Both the position numbers and the translations under genes were made by a program. From the NCBI GenBank assembly GCA_019637795.1, contig JAHBUY010000001.1, forward strand, positions 1,075,001 to 1,139,000: a DNA stretch of 64,000 nt. Direction: 5' to 3'. Numbering within the stretch: position 1 is the stretch's first letter; each line of letters starts with the position of its first letter. Below are positions 44,686 through 52,463 of this stretch, piece by piece. This stretch comes from a bacterium. Its GTDB lineage: Bacteria > Desulfobacterota > Binatia > HRBIN30 > CADEER01. The notes under the pieces are model-generated. The model made no database searches. It saw only the letters and a program-made list of their open reading frames with translations, and was not told the origin of the DNA.

Positions 44686-45252
44686 ATGCCACGCACGACG
44701 CAGGCAACGCGCGCCGGAGCGCTCACCTATCGCGACCTCTGGCACACGCCCGACGACGGCAACCGCTGGGAGATCATCGGCGGGGAGGTGTACGTGAGCC
44801 CGGCGCCGTTCGTGCCCCATCAACAGGTCGTGTTCAATCTGGCGTCGCTCCTGCGCGCCCATGTGCGGGCATATCGCCTGGGACAGGTGCTGATCGCCCG
44901 CGTCGCCGTGGTGCTCGAGCGCCCCAGCGGCGTGCAGCCGGACGTGGTGTTCGTCGCCCGCGCCCGCCGCCGCATCATCCAGGAGAAGGGAATCTTCGGC
45001 GCCCCGGACCTGATCGTCGAGGTCACCTCGCCGTCGACCGCCTCCCGGGACCGCGGCATGAAGCTCGACCTCTACGCCCGCGTCGGCGTGCCCCACTACT
45101 GGCTGGTCGATCCCAAGCGCGGCACCTTGCGCGCCCTCCGCCTGGCGGGCGATCGCTACGCCGCCGAGGCCGAGATCGGGCCGCGCGGCCGCTTCACCCC
45201 GTCGCGCTTCCCACGCCTCAGCGTGCGCATGCGCGAGGTCCTGGCGCCCTGA
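44686..45252 (+). CDS. Uma2-family endonuclease-like protein (DUF820)
   Basis: 188 residues. PD-(D/E)xK nuclease-fold core: RWEIIGGEVYVSPAPFVPHQ, VQPDVVFVARARRRIIQEKGIFGAPDLIVEVTSPSTASRDRGMKLDLYARVGVPHYWLVDP. The acidic residues in QPD and VEV and the Lys of MKLDLYA form the putative active site. Uma2 proteins are abundant in cyanobacteria and soil bacteria; their biological role is unclear. ATG 44686 (MPRTTQATR) is selected from the position of the -10 element; upstream codons to 44644 are not family-like. Confidence 0.88.
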   Translation: MPRTTQATRAGALTYRDLWHTPDDGNRWEIIGGEVYVSPAPFVPHQQVVFNLASLLRAHVRAYRLGQVLIARVAVVLERPSGVQPDVVFVARARRRIIQEKGIFGAPDLIVEVTSPSTASRDRGMKLDLYARVGVPHYWLVDPKRGTLRALRLAGDRYAAEAEIGPRGRFTPSRFPRLSVRMREVLAP

Positions 45253-45270
45253 GCCGCCGCCGGCGCGGCG

Positions 45271-46053
45271 CTACTTCCACAGCGGGCTGTCGGCGGCCTT
45301 GGCGAGCTGCGCCGGGTCGAACAGCTCCGGCGGAATGGGAATGCCGTAGGCGATCTCGGCGGTGCGGTACTCGCTGCCATACCCGGTCTGCACGTCCTCG
45401 ATGCGCACCCGCTGCGCGGTCGGGATGCCGTGGATGTCGGCGACGTGCTCGAAGGTTTCCGTTTTCCACAGGCGATTGGCCACGTCGTAATACTCGCGCT
45501 TGAGCGGCTGGCCGGTCTCCGGCACCACCCAGGTGACGATCCTGGCGAAGGTGCGCTTGTCCTTGGGCACTTCCTGCACCTTCACCGCGGCGACGCCGTC
45601 GACGGTGTCGCTGCCGCCGCTGCTCACGTCGCGGTTGCCGATCTCGACGAAGCCGACGTCCGCATAGGTGAACTCGGTGTTGAGGAACGACTCGAACTCG
45701 TCCACAGGCAGGACCTCGCGCACCCGGCGCAGGTACGGCAGGTAGAGCCACTCGCGGTCGGGGCCGTTCGGCTGTTCCTGCACCAGCAGCGCGGTGCCGC
45801 GCAGGTCCGCCGGCGCGAGCAGCACGGTGAGCGCGTAGTTCCTGCCGTCGACGCTGCCGCGCGCCTGCCCGGCGGTCCACTGCGCAACCTCGGCGCCGGT
45901 GCGGACGCTCATCGCCAGTTGGCGCGTGCTCGGCTGCGCCGGCTCGAGCCAGCGCTTCATGCGCTGCAGCAGCGCCGTCGGCGAATCGGCGGCGTGAGCC
46001 GGGAGAGCGGTGAGGACCAACAGCGGGAGGACCAGCAGCATTGGTCGGCGCAT
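45271..46053 (-). CDS. Outer-membrane lipoprotein-sorting protein (LolA-like)
   Basis: 260 residues. Signal peptide (MRRPMLLVLPLLVLTALPAHA), then a LolA-like half-barrel: ALLQRMKRWLEPAQPSTRQLAMSV, REWLYLPYLRRVREVLPVDEFESFLNTEFTYADVGF, VQEVPKDKRTFARIVTWVVPETGQPLKREYYD, and RVRIEDVQTGYGSEYRTAEI. This is the COG2834-type family that usually partners MMPL/RND exporters; here no MMPL gene is adjacent. The ATG at 46053 has TAACAG seven nt upstream and no Shine-Dalgarno. Convergent with Uma2. Confidence 0.87.
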   Translation of the reverse strand: MRRPMLLVLPLLVLTALPAHAADSPTALLQRMKRWLEPAQPSTRQLAMSVRTGAEVAQWTAGQARGSVDGRNYALTVLLAPADLRGTALLVQEQPNGPDREWLYLPYLRRVREVLPVDEFESFLNTEFTYADVGFVEIGNRDVSSGGSDTVDGVAAVKVQEVPKDKRTFARIVTWVVPETGQPLKREYYDVANRLWKTETFEHVADIHGIPTAQRVRIEDVQTGYGSEYRTAEIAYGIPIPPELFDPAQLAKAADSPLWK

Positions 46054-46160
46054 GCGGGGCCTGTTAGTGGACCGTCGGTCGGCCGGCAAGCCCCGCCCCG
46101 CGGGGCCCCGCGGCGGCGGGCCCGTTGCGCCGCGGCCGCGAATCCAGCATTGCAGCCGCG

Positions 46161-47426
46161 ATGGCGCGGATGCTGTGGCGGCAGGTGGTCTGGCTGCTGG
46201 CGGCGGCCGCCGCGGGCGGCGGCGCGCTGTACTTCGTCTATGCCGAGCGCTGGTCGCTGCTGTTCGCGGCGCGGCTGCGCGAGGTGTCGCCGTATCTGCC
46301 GCCGCTGCTGCTCGGCGTCGGCATGGTCGTCATCATGCGGGCGCGCGACCGCCTCTTCCCCGGCACCGAGGGCACCGGCATCCCGCAGGCGATCGTGGCG
46401 CTGCGGCTCGGCGAGGGACCGACGCGGGCGTCGGTGCTGTCGCTGCGCATCCTGGTGGGCAAGATGATCCTGCTCACCATGGCCCTGTTCGCCGGCGCCA
46501 CCGTCGGCCGCGAGGGACCGTCGGTGCACGTCGCCGCCTGCGCCCTCTACCTCGCCAACCGGCTCGCCAGCTTCGCGCCCAACCACGTCGAGCGCGGCCT
46601 CATCCTCGCCGGCGGCGCGGCCGGCATCGGCGCCGCCTTCAACGCCCCGATCGCCGGCCTGGTGTTCGCGATCGAGGAGATCGGCCGCGCGTTCGAGAAG
46701 AACAACGCCAGCCTGATGATCCGCACCGTCCTCGTCGCCTGCCTGGCGTGCGTCGCGGTGCTCGGCAACTATCTGTTCTACGGCCGCGTCGAGGCCGGCC
46801 TCGCCGACGCCCGCGCCTGGCTCTGGCTGCCGCTCATCGGCGCCGCCGGCGGGCTGCTGGGGGGCGCCTTCGCGCGCGCGGTGGTGGTGGCGACGCCGCG
46901 GGTCTCCCGCCTCAACCGGCGGCGGCCGTACGTCGTCGCCGCCTCGCTCGGCCTCGCCATGGCGGTGCTCGGGGTGATCAGCGGCGGCCTGACCTACGGC
47001 GCCGGCGACGCGCAGGTGATGGCGGTGCTGCGCGGCGAGCCGCTGCCCTTCTACTATCCGCTCGCCAAGGCGGCGGCGAACTACCTGGCGCTGATCAGTG
47101 CCATCCCCGGCGGCCTGTTCACGCCCAGCCTGTCGGTGGGCGCCGGGCTCGGCGACCTGGCCGCGCCGCTGCTCGTCGGCATCCCCCGCCAGGCGGTGAT
47201 CCTGCTGGCGATGGGCGCCTACTTCTGCGGCGTCGTGCAGAGCCCGATGACGGTGGCGATCATCATCGTCGAGATGACCGAAGCGCGGCAGCTCCTGTTG
47301 CCGCTGCTCGTCACCACCGTGGCCGCCTATCACGCCTCCCGGCTGCTGTGCCCCGAGTCGATCTACGAGGCCCTGGCCGACGGCTTCGCGACCCGGCTCC
47401 GCGTCGGTGCGCCACCGGCCGGCTGA
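46161..47426 (+). CDS. ClC-family chloride channel/H+-Cl- antiporter
   Basis: 421 residues. Selectivity-filter signatures: GTGIPQAI (GSGIP-like), GREGPSVHVAAC with the gating Glu of GxEGP, GGAAGIGAAFNAPIAGLVFAIEEIG, and AIPGGLFTPSLSVGAGLG. The second acidic residue used by antiporters (Glu in FAIEE) is retained, so H+/Cl- exchange is more likely than a passive channel. No C-terminal CBS domains. ATG 46161 gives a TM-proximal start; a TTG at 46125 would add 12 residues. Confidence 0.92.
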   Translation: MARMLWRQVVWLLAAAAAGGGALYFVYAERWSLLFAARLREVSPYLPPLLLGVGMVVIMRARDRLFPGTEGTGIPQAIVALRLGEGPTRASVLSLRILVGKMILLTMALFAGATVGREGPSVHVAACALYLANRLASFAPNHVERGLILAGGAAGIGAAFNAPIAGLVFAIEEIGRAFEKNNASLMIRTVLVACLACVAVLGNYLFYGRVEAGLADARAWLWLPLIGAAGGLLGGAFARAVVVATPRVSRLNRRRPYVVAASLGLAMAVLGVISGGLTYGAGDAQVMAVLRGEPLPFYYPLAKAAANYLALISAIPGGLFTPSLSVGAGLGDLAAPLLVGIPRQAVILLAMGAYFCGVVQSPMTVAIIIVEMTEARQLLLPLLVTTVAAYHASRLLCPESIYEALADGFATRLRVGAPPAG

Positions 47427-47506
47427 CAGCAGAGGGGCCCACCGCGACCGTCGGCCGACCGTCCCCGCGCATTGTCCCCCCGCGTGCGCGGAGTGCCGTG
47501 CGGTCG

Positions 47507-47908
47507 ATGCTGACCGACGCGCAGATCGCCGCCTTCCTGCGCGACGCGATCCCGGGGCTGATCGCCGTCTATCGCTTCGGCTCCACCGCCGGCGGCCAGA
47601 CGCGTGCCGACAGCGACGTGGACATCGCCTTCCTCGCCACCGCGCCAGTGGACGCGATGGAGCGGTTCGCGACGCAGGAGCGCTTGGCGGCCCGCATGGG
47701 GCGCGACGTGGACCTGGTCGACCTGGGCCGCGCCTCGACGGTCATGCGCATGCAGGTCGTCTCGACCGGCGTCCTCCTGGCGGCGCTCGACGCGGCGGCG
47801 CAGGAGCGCTTCGAGGACCTCACGTACTCGGCCTACGCGCGCCTCAACGAAGAGCGCCGGGAGATTCTCGAACAGATCCGTCGCGAGGGACGCGTGCATG
47901 GCGGATGA
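47507..47908 (+). CDS. mntA: MntA-like minimal nucleotidyltransferase antitoxin
   Basis: 133 residues. Minimal nucleotidyltransferase motif GSx10DxD: FGSTAGGQTRADSDVDIAFL with Gly25-Ser26 and Asp37/Asp39, and a third acidic residue in GRDVDLVDL. In HEPN-MNT systems MntA adenylylates a Tyr of the HepT RNase toxin to neutralise it. It ends 11 nt inside the hepT-like gene, the normal operon order. ATG 47507 gives the motif at the expected distance. Confidence 0.9.
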   Translation: MLTDAQIAAFLRDAIPGLIAVYRFGSTAGGQTRADSDVDIAFLATAPVDAMERFATQERLAARMGRDVDLVDLGRASTVMRMQVVSTGVLLAALDAAAQERFEDLTYSAYARLNEERREILEQIRREGRVHGG

Positions 47909-48314
47909 CATCGTCCTCAACAAGGCCGCCATCATCGAACGCTGCATCGCGCGCGTGCGCGAGGAGTACGGCGGCGATCCGCGCAACCTGACCGACAACA
48001 TCACCCGTCAGGACTCCATCATCCTGAACCTCCAGCGCGCCTGCGAGGCGGCGATCGACGTGGCCATGCACGCCGTGCGGCGTCGCCGGCTCGGCATCCC
48101 CCAGGAGACGCGCGACGCCTTCCGCGTCCTGCAAGAGGCCGGCGTGCTGTCGCCGCCGCTCGCCGACCGCCTCATGCGGATGGTGGGCTTCCGCAATGTG
48201 GCCATCCACGACTACCGGCGGCTGGATCTCGACGTCGTGCGGGCGATCGTCACCGCGCATCTCGACGGCTTCCTCGCCTTCACGGCGGCGCTGCTGACGA
48301 CGCCGGAGGAGTAG
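47898..48314 (+). CDS. hepT: HepT-like HEPN-domain ribonuclease toxin
   Basis: 138 residues, all-helical HEPN fold. The catalytic/modified motif Rx4HxY is intact: RNVAIHDY with Arg99, His104 and Tyr106. In characterised HepT proteins the Tyr is AMPylated by MntA and Arg/His are needed for RNase (tRNA-cleaving) activity. Other HepT features: DNITRQDSIILNLQRACEAAIDVAMH and GIPQETRDAFRVLQEAGVLSPPLADRLMRMVGFRN. Overlaps the antitoxin gene by 11 nt. Both partners appear functional. Confidence 0.92.
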   Translation: MADDIVLNKAAIIERCIARVREEYGGDPRNLTDNITRQDSIILNLQRACEAAIDVAMHAVRRRRLGIPQETRDAFRVLQEAGVLSPPLADRLMRMVGFRNVAIHDYRRLDLDVVRAIVTAHLDGFLAFTAALLTTPEE

Positions 48315-48356
48315 CGCGGCGATGACGCCGCGCGCCGGCCGCTCGCCGGTGAGCGG
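48315..48356. terminator. Two hairpins between convergent hepT and ubiA-like genes
   Basis: CGCGGCG-ATGA-CGCCGCG (48315-48332) is a perfect 7-bp stem right after the hepT stop. CCGCTC-GCCGGT-GAGCGG (48339-48356) is a perfect 6-bp stem next to the stop of the opposite gene. One hairpin per direction; neither has a T tract. Confidence 0.5.
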
Positions 48357-49391
48357 TCAGAGAACCTGATTCAGCAGCAGGCCGAGCACGAACCAGCCGC
48401 CGGCGGTGCGGATGAAGGTCATCGCGAAGGCGACGTACCACAGCGGCCACACCGGATAGCCGGCCGGCGGCTGCGCCGGACGCTCGTTGGCGTAGACGAC
48501 GTGCAGCAGCCGCAGGCGCGGCAGCGCCAGCAGGGCGAGCAGGACCCAGGGGCCGGTGGCGCCGCTGATCACCAGCGCCGCCAGCGAGATCAGGAACAGG
48601 TGCGCGAGCAGCACCACGAGCTGCTTCGAGCGCTCGGCGCCGATCCGCACCGGCAGCGTGCCGACGCCCTTCGGGCCATCCTGCGGCAGCTTGTCGAGGT
48701 GCTTGCCGACCAGCACCGCGCCGACCAGGATGCCGTACGGCAGCGACAGCAGCCACGCCGACGGCGGCGCGCCGCCGCGCAGCGCGTAGTAGGCGCCGAC
48801 GATCATCAGCGGACCCCAGACGACGGCCGCGGTCAGCTCGCCGAGCCCGCGCTTCTTGAACGAGAACGGCGGCATCACGTAGGCGATGGAGAGGAACAGG
48901 CCGGCGAGCGCGAACCAGGCGACGCCCCAGCCGGCCGCCCACACCAGGATCGCCAGGATGAGCGCATCGACGGCGTGCACCACGGCGGCGCCGAGCAGCA
49001 CCTGGTTGGCGGTGAGCTGGCCGGAGAGGATCGGGTGCGGCGCGTACTCGGTGCGGAAGTACCCTTCCTTGTCGATGCCGTCGTGGACGTCGATGTAGTC
49101 GTTGAGCAGGTTGTTGCCGGCGTGCGCGGCGATCGAGCCGATGACCACCAGCAGCGACAGCGCCGCCTCGCGCGCCCCGAACGGCCCCGCCGGCACCGCC
49201 AGCAGGACGCCGATCAGCACCGCCATGATGCTCATCGGGAAGACGCACGGGCGAACCGCCATCCACCACAGGGCGGCTCCCGTCAGGCGGTCGGAGCCCT
49301 CGCAGTCGCAGGTCTGCAGCAGCGCCAGGTACGGATTGCGGGCCAGGGTGACGCGAGCGGTCTGTGTCGGTGCATCCATGTCGCCGGGCAT
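48357..49391 (-). CDS. UbiA-family prenyltransferase
   Basis: 344 residues, 8-9 TM segments. The first Asp-rich motif is NNLLNDYIDVHDGID (NDxxDxxxD). The second is KHLDKLPQDGPKGVGTLPVRIG, with the Asp residues that hold Mg-diphosphate. This places it nearest the MenA-like (1,4-dihydroxy-2-naphthoate) or other aromatic prenyltransferases for quinones; the acceptor is not certain. The unusual N-terminal 35 residues contain a CDCEG motif. It follows the HtrA-like gene on the same strand with 59 bp between; ATG 49379 is an alternative start. Confidence 0.9.
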   Translation of the reverse strand: MPGDMDAPTQTARVTLARNPYLALLQTCDCEGSDRLTGAALWWMAVRPCVFPMSIMAVLIGVLLAVPAGPFGAREAALSLLVVIGSIAAHAGNNLLNDYIDVHDGIDKEGYFRTEYAPHPILSGQLTANQVLLGAAVVHAVDALILAILVWAAGWGVAWFALAGLFLSIAYVMPPFSFKKRGLGELTAAVVWGPLMIVGAYYALRGGAPPSAWLLSLPYGILVGAVLVGKHLDKLPQDGPKGVGTLPVRIGAERSKQLVVLLAHLFLISLAALVISGATGPWVLLALLALPRLRLLHVVYANERPAQPPAGYPVWPLWYVAFAMTFIRTAGGWFVLGLLLNQVL

Positions 49392-49450
49392 CTATCCACA
49401 GATGCGCGGCGATCGCCACCGAGGGGACGCCGGCCCTTGCGCGTCGCGCT

Positions 49451-50488
49451 TCATCGCGGTGCCGGCGCCTCCCGCGGCTCGACGTCAAGGGTCAGACACT
49501 CGGTGCCGCGCAGCGCGGCCACCCGCGCACGGGCCCCGACGTGCTCCTCGGTGAGCAGCCGCTGCAGATCGTCGATGCCACCGACGACCGCGTCGTTGAA
49601 ACGGACGATGACGTCCCCCTCGCGCAAGCCGGCGCGCGCCGCCGGGCTGCCCGGCTCGATCGCGGCGACGCGCACGCCGCTCTCGGCGCCGAGGCCGTGG
49701 AAGCGCACGACGCGGCGCTGCACCGGCACGTTCTGGCCGGCGACGCCGATCCAGCCGCGGCGGATGCGGCCGTCGCGGATCAGACGGCCGGCGACGAACT
49801 CGGCGGTGCGCGAGGCGATGGCGAAGCACAGCCCCTGGGCGGGGCGGATGATCGCGGTGTTGACCCCGATCACCGCGCCGCGCGAGTCGACCAGCGGGCC
49901 GCCCGAGTTGCCGGGGTTGAGCGCCGCGTCGGTCTGCACGACGTCGTCGATCAGCCGGCCGCCGGCGCCGCGCAACGAGCGGCCGAGGGCGCTGACGACG
50001 CCGGCGGTCACCGTGCACTGGAAGCCGTAGGGGTTGCCGATCGCGATCGCCAACTGGCCGACGCGAATGCGCTGCGAGTCGCCGAAGCGCACCGGCGGTC
50101 CGACCTCGCCGTGCACCCGCACCACCGCCAGGTCGGTGCCGGGATCGTCGCCGGTGAGCTCCGCCTGCAGCCGGCGGCCGTCCGACAGGGTGACCGCGAT
50201 CTCGGCGGCGCCGTGGACGACGTGGCTGTTGGTGACGATGAAGCCGTCGGGCGTGACCACGAAGCCCGAGCCGCTGCCGGCGTCGGCGCGGCGCTGCGCG
50301 TGGCGCACCTCGATGTTCACCACCGACGGGCTGACGACCTCCGCCACCCGGGTGACGGCGCGCGAGTAGGCATCGAGCAAGTCGGCGTCGTCGTTCGCCC
50401 GCGGCCGCGCCGCCGGCTGCTCCTGCGGGCCAGCCACCGGCGCGTCGGCGGCGTCGCGATCGGCGACCAGACGAAGACGGGAACGCAT
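49451..50488 (-). CDS. HtrA/Deg-like trypsin-fold serine protease with one PDZ domain, no signal peptide
   Basis: 345 residues. Trypsin-like domain with the full triad: His89 (IVTNSHVVHG), Asp119 (GTDLAVVRV) and Ser195 (ALNPGNSGGPLV). One PDZ domain covers the C-terminal 95 residues (IGVAGQNVPVQRR...AAIEPGSPAARAGLREGDVIVRFNDAVV). The N-terminus (MRSRLRLVADRDAADAPVAGPQEQP) is polar with neither signal peptide nor TM, unusual for Deg proteins, which are periplasmic. ATG 50488 is supported by GGAGG four nt upstream; an earlier ATG (50503) adds only five residues and no signal. Confidence 0.9.
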   Translation of the reverse strand: MRSRLRLVADRDAADAPVAGPQEQPAARPRANDDADLLDAYSRAVTRVAEVVSPSVVNIEVRHAQRRADAGSGSGFVVTPDGFIVTNSHVVHGAAEIAVTLSDGRRLQAELTGDDPGTDLAVVRVHGEVGPPVRFGDSQRIRVGQLAIAIGNPYGFQCTVTAGVVSALGRSLRGAGGRLIDDVVQTDAALNPGNSGGPLVDSRGAVIGVNTAIIRPAQGLCFAIASRTAEFVAGRLIRDGRIRRGWIGVAGQNVPVQRRVVRFHGLGAESGVRVAAIEPGSPAARAGLREGDVIVRFNDAVVGGIDDLQRLLTEEHVGARARVAALRGTECLTLDVEPREAPAPR

Positions 50489-50629
50489 CGAACCTCCGAT
50501 CATGGGGCGCCCAGAATAACCACGGTCGGGACGGCGCGCACGGGGGGTTGCGGCAGTCGCCGCCGGCCTCCCCGCCCGCCCGTCGCCGGCGGCTGGAGAA
50601 AGCGCCCCGGCGCCGTTACAAAGGGCGCC

Positions 50630-50902
50630 ATGCACATCACGATGGTGAAGAAGGAGCTGCGCGACGGGCGGCCGTGCCGCAAATGCGAGCAGGCCATGGA
50701 CACCCTGATGGCGCGCAAGGTGTGGGACCGCATCGACGAGGTGGTGGTGGCCAAGGAGGGCGACGCCAGCAGCCCCGGCGTGCAGCTCGCCAGCAGGCAC
50801 GGCGTCGACGTCGCCCCGTTCTTCATCGTCCGCGACGAGGGCGGCGAGCAGGTCTACACGAGCGTGATGCAGCTCATCAAAGACCGCCTGACGCCGGCCT
50901 GA
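50630..50902 (+). CDS. Small thioredoxin/glutaredoxin-like protein
   Basis: 90 residues. Compact thioredoxin-like fold: MVKKELRDGRPCRKCEQAMDTLMARKVWDRIDEVVVAKEGDASSPGVQLASRHGVDVAPFFIVRD, with a CxxC at Cys16/Cys19 and a cis-Pro (VAPFF). This is the size and motif order of glutaredoxin-like small redox proteins. A TACAAA hexamer seven nt before the ATG, without a Shine-Dalgarno, suggests a leaderless mRNA. Divergent from the HtrA-like gene; the partner is unknown. Confidence 0.82.
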   Translation: MHITMVKKELRDGRPCRKCEQAMDTLMARKVWDRIDEVVVAKEGDASSPGVQLASRHGVDVAPFFIVRDEGGEQVYTSVMQLIKDRLTPA

Positions 50903-50930
50903 AGAGGGACGCGATCGCCCCGAGCGCGGC

Positions 50931-51728
50931 TCAGCGCCCGAGCAGGAACTCGCGCAGCGCCGCCTGGTACACCTCCGCCGCGACGACGAAGGCGTCGTTG
51001 TGGCCGCCGTCGAGACGCACCAGCCGCTTGCGCCCCGGCGCCGCGGCGTACAGCGCCTCGGCCATCGCGAAGGGCACGATCTCGTCGCGCGGGCTGTGCA
51101 TGATCAGCACCGGGGCGCGGACGGCGGGCAGGCGCGCCAGGGCGTCGTAGCGCACCGACAGGAACCAGCGCACCGGCAGCAGCGGATAGTGGTGCTGCGC
51201 GACCCCGAGGACGCTGCTCGGCGCGCTCTCGAGCACCAGGCCGCCGATCGGCTGGCGCGACGCGAGATCGGCGGCGATCGGCCCGCCGAGCGATTCGCCG
51301 TAGACGACGATCTCGTCCGCCGCGATGCCGCGGCCCCGCATCCAGGCGTAGGCGGCATCGGCGTCACGATAGGTGCCGGCCTCGTCGGGCGCGCCGGCGC
51401 TGCGGCCGTAGCCGCGATAGTCGAGCAGCAGCACGGAGGCGTCGAGCCCGTTCAGCACCGCCAATTTGTCGAGGCGATGGCTGATGTTGCCGGCGTTGCC
51501 GTGCAGGAAGAGGACGCTGCGGCGCGGCGCCGGCGCCGGCACCCACCAGGCGTGGAGGGCGACGCCGTCGGCGGCGGTCAGCGCCACGTCTTCGTAGGCG
51601 AGACCGTAGACCGCGGGGGTTCCGCCGTCGAGCTCGCGGCTGGGGAAGAAGACGAGGCGATCGGCGGGACGCGCCATGGCGGTGAGCGCTACCAGGGTCG
51701 CGGTCCAGGTCGCCAGCGGGCTCGCCAC
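50931..51728 (-). CDS. Alpha/beta hydrolase (BEM46/ABHD13-like)
   Basis: 265 residues. N-terminal TM/signal-like segment (ATWTATLVALTAMA), then the alpha/beta hydrolase core: oxyanion region VLFLHGNAGNISHRL, LLLDYRGYGRSAGAPDEAGTYRDADAAY, nucleophile Ser146 in VVYGESLGGPIA, Asp in IMHSPRDEIVPF and His in RLDGGHNDAF. The HGNAGN motif is diagnostic of the BEM46/ABHD12-13 group, acyl/lipid hydrolases. GTG start at 51728 with GGAGAAGGC just upstream; no ATG gives a complete N-terminus. Confidence 0.88.
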   Translation of the reverse strand: MASPLATWTATLVALTAMARPADRLVFFPSRELDGGTPAVYGLAYEDVALTAADGVALHAWWVPAPAPRRSVLFLHGNAGNISHRLDKLAVLNGLDASVLLLDYRGYGRSAGAPDEAGTYRDADAAYAWMRGRGIAADEIVVYGESLGGPIAADLASRQPIGGLVLESAPSSVLGVAQHHYPLLPVRWFLSVRYDALARLPAVRAPVLIMHSPRDEIVPFAMAEALYAAAPGRKRLVRLDGGHNDAFVVAAEVYQAALREFLLGR

Positions 51729-51797
51729 GCCTTCTCCGTACTCCACCCCGACGGCGGGCGCACTTGCCGCGCCCGGCGCGACGTGAGACGAGCCCCC

Positions 51798-52409
51798 ATG
51801 CGCTGTCGTTGGCTGATCGCCCTGGCGTGCCTCGCCGCCTGCGGGCCGCGCACGCCGCCGCTGCAGACGACCCTCGGCGGCGTGCCGATCGATCCGAACG
51901 CGATCACCGTCGCCGACGTGGCGCGGCAGGTGCACATCACGCCACGCGGCAACCAGGTCTTCTTCCAGGCGCCGCCCATCCAGTCGACGCAGATCATCGA
52001 CCTCAGCGCCGCCGGCAAGGAGCTCGGCATCAAGCTCGGAGACGTGGAGCAGATCCGCTACGGCTACCTCTTCGGCGTCCTCGACCTGCCCTCGGGCCGC
52101 ATGCAGCACTACCTCCTGTTCCAGTCGAACTTCATCGAGGGCCACGACCGCTACAAGGCGGTCACCCTCGACGACGGCACGCCGCTGCGCTTCACCGTCA
52201 CCCGCACCCCGGACCCCTGCATCCCCAACTGCTTCCCGGTGATCGAAGCGCTGATCGTCGACCTGCCCGATCCCATCCTGCGCGCCCTCGCGCCGACCGG
52301 CCTCCGCCTGCTGATCTCCATCGACACCGGCCAGGTGATCCAGATCGCCGGCTCCGGCGTGTACCTGAACGGCTACCTGCAGGCCGTCGACACCTACCCG
52401 CGCGGCTGA
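51798..52409 (+). CDS. Putative lipoprotein of unknown function
   Basis: 203 residues. Lipoprotein signal MRCRWLIALACLAACGP with lipobox LAAC, then a mostly beta domain: VHITPRGNQVFFQAPPIQSTQIIDLSAAGKELGIKLGDVEQIRYGYLFGVLDLPSGRMQHYLLFQSNFIEGHDRYKAVTLDDG (shown by its repeating hydrophobic pattern), and a Cys pair in PCIPNCFP. I do not recognise a family. Divergent from the hydrolase gene (69-bp spacer), upstream of egtB by 54 bp, same strand. Confidence 0.7.
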   Translation: MRCRWLIALACLAACGPRTPPLQTTLGGVPIDPNAITVADVARQVHITPRGNQVFFQAPPIQSTQIIDLSAAGKELGIKLGDVEQIRYGYLFGVLDLPSGRMQHYLLFQSNFIEGHDRYKAVTLDDGTPLRFTVTRTPDPCIPNCFPVIEALIVDLPDPILRALAPTGLRLLISIDTGQVIQIAGSGVYLNGYLQAVDTYPRG

Positions 52410-52463
52410 CCGATCGCCCGCCGCCGGATTCCCGCCCTCGCCGCGCGTGATACAGTCCGCCGC

